Below are positions 1 to 11,600 of a stretch of 64,000 bases of DNA, one piece after another. The first letter of the stretch is position 1. The number at the start of each line of letters is the position of its first letter. The DNA lies in the NCBI GenBank assembly GCA_959347315.1, contig OY365806.1:49334342-49398341 (forward strand), written 5' to 3'. Both the position numbers and the translations under genes were made by a program. The stretch comes from Bimastos eiseni (Eukaryota > Annelida > Clitellata > Crassiclitellata > Lumbricidae). The notes under the pieces were generated by a model that worked only from the letters and a program-made list of their open reading frames with translations, did not search any database and had not been told where the DNA came from.

Positions 1-85
1 GTCGCACACGGTTTGCACGCCGTTTTGCTGCTGGTTGGTCATGTTGAGCCGTATTGATTTTTGCGTATCGTCTAGTGTTTTGCAG

Positions 86-231
86 CATTAAAAATGCAGT
101 CGTGGTCGATGAGACGCAGAGAAAGTCCATCCCCGTTGTCGACCTCCGGGAAGTTCCCCCCAACAAGCGGATCTATTTCGCGTCTCGGCGGAATGGTCCG
201 TCTGGCGACAGCGCCGCTGTATGTATCCAGT
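86..231 (+). CDS. Possible coding exon of an unidentified upstream gene
   Basis: Seen: an acceptor-like stretch (TCTAGTGTTTTGCAG) ends at 85, and an open frame follows that begins with the residues IKNAVVVDETQRK and continues through PVVDLREVPPNKRIYF. It runs into two candidate donors, GTATGT after 218 and GTAAGA after 231. Base composition here is richer in G and C than in the following kilobase, and the residue mix looks like a real soluble protein. The exon would belong to a plus-strand gene entering from the left, or to an early exon of an unknown gene. I do not recognise the family. A 70-codon frame starting at the ATG at 94 overlaps it in another phase and looks less protein-like. Confidence 0.35.
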
Positions 232-306
232 GTAAGAGTCAAAACTCACCGAGTGAAGTCAGATTCGCAACTAGCAAAGGCCCTAGCAAAGATCTTAGAG
301 TCATAG

Positions 307-1443
307 TATTCTATTCTATTTACGGATTTATAAAGCGCCTCTCACAGTGCAACCTAATCAGAGGTGTGAGGTTCGCAGTGTGAACATCCCACAGAGAAAA
401 AAGTCTTAATAGACCGAGCAGAAACAGCTGTGCTACTAGATAAGTTTGCAGCACGAGTCACAGCAGAAAGACTGTTTCATAGTCTAAGACTTTAATATCT
501 TTGGCCCTAGTGCTTGCCAGTGTGTTGGTGTTAAATTATCTCTTTGACGCGAGTAGTTTTTAATGAAATAATATTTTATGTAAATAGTTTCAATTTAGCA
601 AACGACTGAGTGAATTAAACCACTGATCACACGGCTCAAAGTGTGCTAAGAGTTGGCGACTACAGCTTAGTGGGATCTTAAGCGAGCCATTAGGCCAAGA
701 TACCAAGATACAATTGAGAGTCATTGATAATTTGCATAGGTCTAGGCCATATATCGGTTGTGGTTCCGCAGTGATCAATTTGGTTTTAGCATTATTAGGT
801 CTTTTCAGTATTAGGCTTATTGGCCGACTAAGTAATTAAGTAGGTATGTAGTTACTTGATTGAACTGCTTGAAACGAACTGCAGTTTAGTTAATTAACTA
901 ATGACAGGGTTTGAAATTCTAGTCCTAAATTAGAGACTAGGCTATGATGGGCTAAAATTACATACATGAATCTCCGACAAACCGACAGAAGTTTCATAAG
1001 AGCTGGAGATTTAAATTGCTGTATTAGACTTAGGCTAGCATGCGATCTATTGCGACAGTTTCCTTTAAATTAGACATTCGAGCATGATTGTCAATCAAGT
1101 GTAATACTAGACTAGGGTATAGACCTATATATGTGTTAGTTTGCAATCGCCGTATATTGCGGACATCAGCTGTCCATTGCAGAGATGTATAAGTGATAAA
1201 TTGTGGACACCATAGCGGTAGCATGTGATGACAAACAACTAGGCCTATAATAATTTATCAATGATTGGATGTAAAGAGGGCGACCCTGATAGTGGAACAT
1301 ATGTTCTTTAGGTTTTCCGTTTGATGCCAATGTACATGACTATCAATAATAATGTGCAAATGTTGACATGATGATCAATGAAAGTATATTGATTGATTGA
1401 TTGAAGATGTAAGTAGCAGCTAACAATTAATTAAGTTAAATAA
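307..1443. other. Intergenic or intronic stretch with no recognised content
   Basis: AT-rich sequence with only short chance open frames. A short GATT run near 1388-1402 resembles the tail of a LINE 3' end. Nothing else could be assigned. Confidence 0.5.
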
Positions 1444-1936
1444 CAATTACAACTAATCCAAAACTCATTAGCCAGAGCCGTCACCAGAACACTCAAGCAT
1501 CATCACATCACACACAATCCTCAAATCACTTTACTGGCTAAAATCCCTGGGCGCATTCACTTCAAAGTCTTATCACTAACTTACAACTCCACACAATATT
1601 CCCAGCCCACATATATCTTCGCGAACTCTTCACTATCCTGCCAACCCGCTCTACCCGAACGTCTTCTTGCCCCTCACTCGACCCCCGATTACATTTCGTC
1701 TCAGGTTCTCCAACCAAGCCATATCAAACGCCGCTCCTCGTATCTGGAACGACCTTCCTTCTGAATTTCGTGCCTTTTCGGTTCCTCCATTATCACTACC
1801 CGTCATGCAACATCAACTGTCGCTAGCGCCTCTATCCATCATACCCCGGGCTTTCCATTCTAAACTTCAATTAAACCTTTTCAAGAACTCTTACCCAGAC
1901 TCATTACTTGACATTCCATCTGTCAATCCTCCATAA
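1444..1936 (+). mobile_element. LINE (non-LTR retrotransposon) fragment, C-terminal end of reverse-transcriptase ORF
   Basis: Seen: translation from 1444 gives QLQLIQNSLARAV, then a frame change, later the pieces GRIHFKVLSLTYNS and, in the frame from 1667, SNAAPRIWNDLPSEFR and FHSKLQLNLFKNSYPDS before a stop at 1934. Known: the order 'LQxxQNxxAR', 'RIxxKxLxLTY', 'APxxWNxLP', 'FKxxLKxxLF' is the C-terminal signature of CR1/L2/RTE-like LINE ORF2 proteins. The copy is 5'-truncated and frameshifted, so it is a dead fragment. It lies about 400 bp upstream of the 5' UTR of the adhesion gene. From memory the peptide is closest to LINEs seen in sponge and marine sequence data, which is only a hint about the host. 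Confidence 0.85.
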
Positions 1937-2339
1937 CAGGTGTTATGGTATACGTACTCTGCCTCCTTGCTGACCTCCTGGAAACCAAACTTTGACCTCC
2001 CACGGACTATCCTTTGGACAACCCTTTCGATTTGACTCAGCGCTCGTGAATAAGCTGGTGCCCTGCGCTTAGCTTTCCAGTGGCGCTTTAGAAATTTGGA
2101 CATTACGATTACGATTAGCGCAATTACTATTGTCTTAACGGATATCGTCGGATTAGAGTATTCTGGAAACTGACCTGATTTTCTGTTACGTTAAGCTTTT
2201 GCGTTACATAATACATTGAGCATTGAAGTTATTGGTTTGATTAAATTTACCATTTGCAACTATCTAGGCCTACTTATTATGATGGAGTTTGAATACAGTT
2301 GAAATTGAATCTTGCTACACTCGGTGCATTTTATAGGTA
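1937..2339 (+). promoter_or_regulatory. Presumed promoter region of the NCAM-like gene
   Basis: Inferred from position only: it lies between the LINE fragment and the first coding exon. No convincing TATA box at a fixed distance was found. The transcription start is not defined by the sequence, but probably lies close to 2340-2390, where G+C content rises. Confidence 0.3.
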
Positions 2340-2465
2340 TGTCGCGCTTTCGAAGCGTCTCTGATTCAACCTTCCTTTGCTGCTGACGACCAAGATGGCT
2401 GTTGTCGCCGACTGAAGCTGAAGTTATCAGTATTGTTCGCTAAAAAGAAAATCAAAACGCGTAGA
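2340..2465 (+). promoter_or_regulatory. Probable 5' UTR with upstream ORF and YY1/TISU-like ATG context
   Basis: The 126 bases before the main ATG contain a short upstream ORF at 2395-2415 encoding MAVVAD. Its start lies in CCAAGATGGCTG, which resembles the YY1 site (AAGATGGC) and the TISU translation element known from short vertebrate 5' UTRs. The main start at 2466 has A at -3 but T at +4. The upstream ORF ends 50 nt before the main ATG, so reinitiation or leaky scanning would be needed if both are in the mRNA. The UTR extent is inferred. Confidence 0.45.
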
Positions 2466-2520
2466 ATGTTTGCTTTTGTAGTCCGTGTGGTCATCCTTGG
2501 AATCTTAGCTGCACTAACAG
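2466..2520 (+). CDS. Exon 1: signal peptide
   Basis: Encodes MFAFVVRVVILGILAALT plus the first base of a glycine codon: a short N-terminus with one Arg, then a hydrophobic core ending in small residues, as in a cleavable signal peptide. The donor is CAG|GTAAAG (phase 1). It joins exon 2 in phase, giving ALTGGQKLQ. Because 28 kb separate it from exon 2, extra small exons cannot be excluded, but the phase match and the position of the signal peptide in its own exon agree with NCAM genes. Confidence 0.75.
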
Positions 2521-4918
2521 GTAAAGGTGTCGTTTATTATTGTATTGTTTATTTGTTCCGATTTTGCAGTGCAGTGCTAGCTAGACTTTATAGAGCACAC
2601 GTCTAGGAGTATCTGCGTGGGGATGCCGGTTCGCAATCCGATGGTGGCATATTTTCGGAGATTTTAATCTCGAACTAGCACGGGCGATACACGACCGTGA
2701 ATTGAGAAGCAGCTTTTAAAACGGGAAGATTTGGTGAAGGATCTTGTGGCCTTAAGAGCCTCATTAGGGCCTAATTCGATTTTTAAAAAGTGAACAAGTC
2801 GTGTATAGTCACTATAGAAAGCGTTAACATTTACATTTATTTACAGTTATATTTACATTTATCTACAGTTTCCCGTTAATGTGATGTTTGGCCGACGCTA
2901 GTGTAGTTGGAATGCGCAGAGTATTATGCACTAATATGCTCATTCATTCATTCATTGCGAAGATTTTATATAGTATACCCACAAGCGCTGCTTCAAAACC
3001 TGTTGCGTTTATATTTTATAAGTAAGTAAGTGAGTATATTCTTTATTACCGGCTGCACACGCACGACGGGTACATAAGAAAAAACGTAGAAAAACATGTT
3101 ATTGATATAAAAGTTTAATGATATATAAATTAGTAAACGAAAGTGTTAATTTTCAACATCGAATCCATACGCATGTAGGCAATCATGAATTAAAGAAAAT
3201 AGCACAAGCAGGGCTGAGATGAGAAAAAAGGGTAACCTTAAGATGACATGCGATTTAAATGAAAAGTGCAGCCATGAACGGCACAAGTCACTCCAGAAGA
3301 AACATCATCTGGGTGCTGGCTCTGAGATGTTAGAGTCATGGTCCTCATGGAGTCGGAATTAGACGCGAGCAGGTGAGGTAGGCCAACAGAGAGCAGTTGT
3401 CGATATCGCGTGGTCAGGTTGAGCCTACGAATGAGGACTATAGGCTACAGGTTACTGTGCTTTTTTAGTGAACAGATAGGCCAACTACAGCTGTTGCTGT
3501 TAGATTAGTGTCTGCTATTTCCTGGTTTATTTTTAACAATAATGTAATGTAAATCTTAAAAAAATTACTCAGCACCCACAAGACCCAATTTTACAGCTTA
3601 TTCACTGGTGCTAATATGGCCTAAGTTTATTGTAGCCACTACTATTTGCATTGAGCATAACAAACATCAACATTTTTGCAGTGCGCCAGTTTCATTTGGA
3701 AAGCTTAATTTAGAAGTTTGGTCGTTTAAACTAGTTTTCTGTAGTGACCTAGTCTTTGAACTCCATAGAAAAATGTGCACCACATTGTTAAATTATGCTC
3801 AGCGGTTAAATTCAGCCAGATCTGAGATCCAGCAACTTGAATTTGAGATACACTACCTAAGCTGTGTGATCTGTCACCCAACAGATAAGATTTGCAAACT
3901 CAATGTATGTTTTGTTTTTAAAAATCGACCATAAAATTATGCACCTCGTTTTATACAGTTTTTTGCTTATCCAAGTAATGGATGAGTGTGCAATTTAACC
4001 ACTGATTGTGCTCACTGTGGGCACTTATGTCGCTCATTATAGACGACATTGCATATGTACGACATTGTATGATTGTTTTTTCCTGTTTCTTCAATCTTTT
4101 TAATCTAAGCTATATAATGACTTCTATATTATCAATTTTTACAATGCACATGTAAGGTATGAATCAGTTGTCACATAGGTAATGAGAAACTAATTATAGG
4201 GTTTTGCGAGAAGGGTGTGGGTGAATTTTCCAAAATGCATATAAATTGTATTATGTTCAAAGTACCATATTATGTATTAAAGTATTATGTATATATTTAT
4301 ATGTACAGTATGTATGACTATATATAAATTCTACCAGTAAATACTCTGAAATACATGTATGTCTAGAATAATGTGTGTATATTCATTCATTCATTCATTA
4401 ATTTTAGCATTTAATTAGCACCTTCTTAAGATGTTTCTCAGAGGCACTCCTAGCCCAATTGCAGATGTACAGATCAGTCTTAAGAAACGTGCAAAAACAA
4501 GGGCGTATTACTCCTTGGCAACAGTTGTATCTACAGGAGAGTGTGTCCCAGGTGGAATGGCCAATAACTGAGAAAGCATGGTGCTACTTAGTCAAGGTGC
4601 TTGCACAGGTCACCAGAAGCTCACCATCAGAGCTATAGGAAGAGCAAAGAACTCGAGATGGTCAGCCTAAGATGAAACAAGGCAGCAAAGCTCCCACAGG
4701 TTTGTGCAGAGCCAATTAGGCATAGCTAGATCAGTCTATTCTATAGCTGATGCATTACGAGATGGGAAGCCAGCGCTTAGAGTCATGCATACAGTCTGCC
4801 ACAGGAGTGTAGGCCTACTTGGCAAGCACCCAATGAGGCGGCAGCAGAGTGAATAACCGCATGGCTAACAGGGCAGAGCAGCAATATGTATTATATGGAT
4901 AATATATGATATGATATA

Positions 4919-4977
<59 letters not shown>

Positions 4978-5641
4978 AATTGACTTCTGTTGACTGTTTT
5001 CTTTTCACTTGAGGAACTCTCTTCTCATTGGGTCCTTTGGATGGCTGGCAGTTATCCTTAATGAGGAATTTAATGAGGAATTTTCGCCTTGACATGTCTG
5101 AGCAACTTCCATAGCACTGCCTCACTGAATTTTTAGAAAATAGCCAATTGAAGGTAATTTGTCCTTATCTTGTGAGTGTTTGAGGTGGGGAAAAGAATTT
5201 CTTACTATGACACTCCCTCGGATGTTTTCCTGTATGCTGCAGTAGTCACATTTAGAAGTGACTTACCATTTTTGTAGTTTTCAGACAAGGTTTACAGAAT
5301 AATATAATGAAAATGTTTGCAACTTGCTTTGAAAGTCTGCTTACGAATGGAGAGTGTGCAGTTATATTGTGACTATTTAATCTAACCCAGTGACTTCTAT
5401 CTCTCTCTAATACATACATTTACATCTTAATGGTCATTATCTTTATTGGTAGAGCCCTGTGATGAATGCAAAGCTTCAGCCCAGTCACTTAAATGACCTA
5501 TGATGTCAATCTGGGGATTAAAATCATTGTCGAGGCAGACAGTGGATGTTTCGAGGTGTCTGTTCCACTAACAAACTGCTATATAAATCAGTATGCCAAC
5601 ACTATGCTGTGGGCTAATTGATAATGGTAAAATTAGACATT

Positions 5642-5684
<43 letters not shown>

Positions 5685-8600
5685 GGACGAACGAACAGAC
5701 AGACAGACACAGAGAGACATAGAGAGACAGACAGAGAGACATACAGAGAGAGAGGACGGACTGGCACATGTCTCATTAGCAGTGGCTAAGAAATATGAAT
5801 TGTCTAGGCCACTACTTGGGATGAGCTAACGGAGCTGACTTCCATGTGCATTTTTTAAAATTTCTGGCAAATTTTGAGCCTTACACACAAATATGCATTT
5901 CTTACATTCATGATACCCACAAACATATCACAGGACGCCATAATATTTTTGTCTCCTCTACGCCTTCTCGTCATGGTGGGGCATGACCTGAGTCACTGAT
6001 TGATCCAACCTGGACCGATTTCAAGAGCGTTGGATACCTCCCTGCTGGGCTTTCAACAATGGAGAGGATGGTTTTGTCCTTGGGAGGGGCGCCTTCTGCA
6101 TGATGTTACTGAAATTGTCAATCACATATTAGGACCCCCTCTTTCCACCAGTTTATATGTAGCTTAAGCCCACACATTTTCACACTTCTGGAGAAGTAAT
6201 TATATCCTCAATTACATTCATAGAATTTTGTACAAGTGCTGTCTTTATAATTTTTGGTCTTTACTTATTTTGTAACTGACTGGGGTTTGACATTCAGAAA
6301 CATTAAACGAATATTTACATATACAGATTGTAATACATGCATTGACACATTCGTACCTATATACATACATACAAAGTCATACATGCATGCATGCTTGCAT
6401 ACATTCATAATTACTTGCTTACAGCATACATGCACATATGCTATGTACTTACTGTAAGTGCTTGATGTGTCAAAGAGAAATAGACATATATTCGTGTCTG
6501 GTGTTGCTGTTTAGTTTGCCATTTTTGTTTTGAATTGGATTTGATATATAATGTCTCATTGTTTATTGAAATCAAAATGCAAATGGACTATGTGCTGATA
6601 AATATATAAGATTTGTTTCCAGTCTAGATAATGACGCAGGGCCATTCCTTCCTTGTCTTTGTAAGTAGATCTATTGTGCTGACAGGCCTGGGAAATATGT
6701 TGTGACTCTCTCTGGCTTGCTCTCCATATGTGATGGGAAATCAGGTTTCAATGGCATTTCCTGCCGAAGTTGAAGTTTGAGACTATATCCCCTTCCATTT
6801 TATGTTCTGTTTCTTCTGTTTCAACTTGATTATCAATACTCACCTTAACCTGAGCTTCTCGTTTCTCTGACTTGTCAGATTTTGACTAGGCTCATCCAAT
6901 TTTTATTAGGGTTTTATTTGAAGTGACCATTAAGGGATGCATCATGCATTATGATAACTGCAGTATTGAAGTCTTTAGAGTAGATTTGATTGGATGATTC
7001 CATGCAGGTCGGCGCTTGTGAAGTACAGTGTAGTTGTCACTGTTGTTTCAAAATTTTAGATTTCTGTAAATGCAAGTAATTTGATGGCCTGCTGCGTGAA
7101 GTTGAATTTTGAGTCTGTTGCATTTCCTGTAGAAGCTTGAGACTATTGACTAAGGACTTGTAACCTTTTATTTCATTTTCTGCTAGTGTTACCTTTTGTT
7201 TTGGGGAGTGACAAGAGTCTTCAGATTTCTATCCAGAGTGTAAAAGGTTTGTGCTATGGGGAGGAGAAGGCCGTAAGGCATAGGATAAAGGCTGTTAAAC
7301 ATAAATCAGGCCAACAGACTGTTGAACCATTGGACAAACCTACATGACCTGCAGGAGCATGGTACATTGCCCATCCGTGCATTGTCCATCTGGATTAAGT
7401 ACCAGCCCGTGCCAGTTCCCAGCATGTCTTTGTTATCACACACTTAGTTGTTAAACAGAAATCAACTCAACTTATTTTTCTACCAGCAGACTAGACAAGC
7501 ACAGAGCCAGAGAGAGTGACAGAAATCAAGGACAGTTGCAGACAGTGTGACAGGCAGTGACAACAGATAACATACACTCAGATGAGAAAGACCTGACACA
7601 GACATAAAAAAATTACTCAAACATAAGAGACAGAAAGGAAAGCGAGTATGAATGGTCGATTGGGAGGCACTATATTTTATGGTTTGGAATTTTTGGTTGA
7701 CGGCCAAAATTGAGCTCATGGAAGAACCTAGCAACTGATACTCATATCAGTCAAATCAAATTCTGATAGACCTGCCTATTCCATCTTAACCTTATCCATT
7801 CTGCCCAAACTCTCCTTGCCATGACAAAAGTTGTTCCAGATAAGATCAGCCCCTGAGGACCATGATGAATCTGACTTTAGCCTCGATTTGATATTTTTGG
7901 CAAAGTCATTGAGTTGTGTGCTCAATGATTTTGGTGAGGGTTGCCTACTGAATAAGGTCGCCAGAAATACTCCAGAACTAGAAAAACATAGTGGAGATCT
8001 GGGTAGCTAATAAAAGTCTTCATATCCATTTATAATAAGCCAACATTTGGATCCAGTTGTTGTTGTTTTCTGTGTTTTTGTAACTTATTCATTGTTTGAA
8101 ATTGAAATGATATCTAGTTGAACTCTAGGAAGTTCTATCCATGTTTTTTTAAATTTTCCTTTTTATTTACGAATGAAAAGAATCACAATCACAAACATTT
8201 ATTTTAATTTTAAAAGACAAACAAGCTTTATGAGGATTTAAGTATTTTCCTAAATGCAACTACTATGCACTACTGATGCTTACTTTATGATAAACTTTTG
8301 TAGAATGATAAGTTCATCAGTAGCCTGTTGATGCTATGAAGTTGACATATTTGAAATATGCTGTCCCTTTAGCAGACTACAGTCATGATATTCTTGGCAA
8401 CAGAGGGTGTTTTGCAGGGATCTTTATTATCCAATTCTGAAGGCTCACAGGAGAAGCTCATAGAAATCCCATTCTGTTTGTTAGTTGTTACTGAAAACAT
8501 GGTGGCACTCATGTGATGATTGTAGGATCATCTAAAAATGAGTAAATCCCATGATGTTAACTCAGTGAGCATCACAGAAATGGTTTTGGCTCAATAGTAG

Positions 8601-11600
8601 GTATATTCTTGCTTGCAAGAGAGCATTGCAAAGCAAATTGCTGAATACCCAACCACAAGTACTTACGCAGTAGATGTGCCTCTAGTCTACAGCTAGAGGT
8701 CAGTATATCCTGCTTGATCATTGAAAGTCATGTATATAAAGCCTTAACTATATTTGAAATGTGTAGTGTCTAGAGGCGGGTTTGTGTGGCCACAGTAGTC
8801 TTCAAGTTTATTACTATGGTTTCATTTAAAGTGACCATCCATCAAAGCCTTGCACTTTGTGATTACTGCTCTATATAAATCGTTAGATTATATTAAAGTA
8901 GTAGAAGATCGTAGAACATATTCTATTACCATATAAAAATATTCCGATTGCCCTTTTAATAACGCTTTTATTTCTTGTCTTGGCCAATGGTCACGTCCAT
9001 TGTTTACCTCTCTGTTGCAGATGGCTTCTTTCTTATACCATCCTAATTTAAATTGTCATCTACCTCTCCTGATGATCTATCCAGCTACCATCTTCATGCT
9101 CCCTATACCTACCTTCAGTTTCATGTTCAAAGTTATTGAGTGATTGACGATAGCATAAGCTGTCACCTCTTGTTGCACAGCTGTACCTTGCTTTCCAATC
9201 TGTAAAGAAGTTAACTATAATTTTTGGAGCACCTGGAGCTAATGGTGTAGTGTCTCCTATGTTGAACCGTCACTGTTGCATTTTCCTGGCGATGTGCAAA
9301 ATGGTGATGCATCTTACTGCCCTCATTAGTTTCTTCTGGATCGATGCCTTGTGTGTGGACTCCAGTAGCGGTGATCTGTCGAGCTGCCTGGACAGATGGC
9401 TACTGCCTCAGGACTCGCCTATCCTTTCTGTCCTGTGCTGCTACTAAATGGGTGATTATCATAATATAATTTCTGCTGCCACTGGCAAAGGTGCCTTGGA
9501 TCGGTCCTAGTCTTTGACCAACGGAACCGAGCAGGAAATTGCTTAGAAGAGACTTCCTCTCCCTTTCATTGTTGCCACTCTAGATGCCCGGATTATTTGC
9601 GCTTGGCCTGTTTGTGTAATGTCTGGAAACAACAGACACAAATGTAGCCAGGTCAAAGGTGTACTATGTAAAGGTCTGCCAGGGAAACATGGTCACTTTT
9701 GGCTTTCATTTTCTTCACCAGATCATAACTTTTGACTATTGCCTCATTCGAATCGACCGTTGATTGATGATTTACATTTTGTCACTACACAATTCCTTAT
9801 GAATTCCAGGTTGTATTCTATTGTCCTAGACATGATTCTGGATCCTTTGTTGTGCTTTGACTATATCCATCATACAACTAACTTTACAAATGACTACTCA
9901 CCTCTCGTTTGTTGACTTCAAAATTTTATCACTTTACCTTGAGACTTAAAATGTTATATTTAGTTGCACAAGAAATTAAGGATAATACGTATTTTGCTTA
10001 CTCTTCAGGCTCATTGTTGAATATAATCTTTGGAAGACTCTTAAAAGAAACACAATTTTATGCGTAAATTTCTAACTTGATGTCTAAACCTTGATACTGC
10101 AACTCACTTCTTGTTGATATCACAAAGTCAAATAGGATTTCACTCCAAGGTGTTTAGAACTCTTTGGCTATTGCTCAAGCATTCATTCAGTCATTCATTC
10201 ATTTTCATTCAAGGGTTATTGCTAATAATGTCAAAATATGAACATATATATGCCCTATTCTTAAATATCTGCATAGGCTTCCTGTTCAGTAGAGGATTAC
10301 TTTAAGTTGGTGTTCATGGTTTACTCTGTTTAACTAGAGTATTTGAAGCCAGTGTTGATTCCTCAGTTTGGTGATCATTACTTATTGTGCAAGTCATCTG
10401 ATTGTTTTTTCTCTGGTCACATCTAGGACTTGAACTGTTCTTAGTGAAAGAGCTTTTTGGTTGCTGGACGTAGGCTGTAGAACTCTTTCCTTGTACTTGT
10501 TTGTTCTGCTTGGTAGCTAATGTAATTTTATTCCCAGCTTTAGGCTTACGTTTCTCATAGGCTGGTTCTTTGTCCTAGCTGACTGATTTTCTGGATATTG
10601 ATCAATTATGTTCATGTTTTATGGCTGGGTTTTGAACACCACTGGTGTATTAGAAGTTTCTAATTAATAATAATAATAATGATTAATGAAACAGTTAAAA
10701 TATTCTGAAAACCCAAAATGCAAACTTGCAACTGTGTGAATTCGATATTTGCAACATTATACAATAACGAGTTAACTTATGCATAACGTACATTACTTAC
10801 AAATGTGAATCTTCTGCAAATAACTTATTTTAAAACACCTTTTCACTCCAAAATAAATATTCATTATGCCCATCCCTATATGATCTCTTGCCTTTACTTA
10901 CTATAGGATCTTCCTGGGGTCTTCACTAGTTCATTGTATTCAGTGTAGCCAATGTTTGAAATATAGGATATATTTAAGTGACATTCTGTGCAATATCATG
11001 TGAAGTTATCTCAAACTTTGCATTTGCTGCAGAATCATTTTATTGTGATTTGCTAAAAATTAAAAGATGCAATGTTGAAAAGTTATACATGTACTTATGT
11101 AGAAGCAAACCCTGAGACAGTCCTGACAGAATTGCATGCCTAAAATGATGCAGCATGGTGTTTACATAGGTAGTCGAAGGTGTTAAAAGGTTAGCCTAGG
11201 TAATCTAATGTAGAATATCCTCAGAAGCATGGTCATAAAGTCTGATTTTGAAAGATCATTGGCTGAAACCAAAACACAACCACAGCAATTCAGCTACAAT
11301 TCAACCTTCCAACTTGTGTTAGTGCTCATGTACAGACTGGTAAGGGATGGAGGTCTGAGTGGGTGTGGTATGGTACTGAGCTCAATTTGTGTAGCCTTGT
11401 TGATAAATTGATGCTCATCTGTCTGTGTTGGGCAGAAAATTGAGTTCTACACTGCTATGGTGATTGATCTGTCATACAAGAAAAATTCCAGGCCATGCTC
11501 GTTTCTTTTCATTCTTTAATAATCGTTCGGATTTATGAGATGCATTAATATGCTGTCCTCATAGTCAATATCTTGAGGCTACTACGGTATCCAGAAAGAC

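Noticed and set aside
7480..7734. Cys/Leu/Ser-rich minus-strand frame that looks membrane-like
   Set aside because: Composition follows local base bias; no start context, splice sites or family match.
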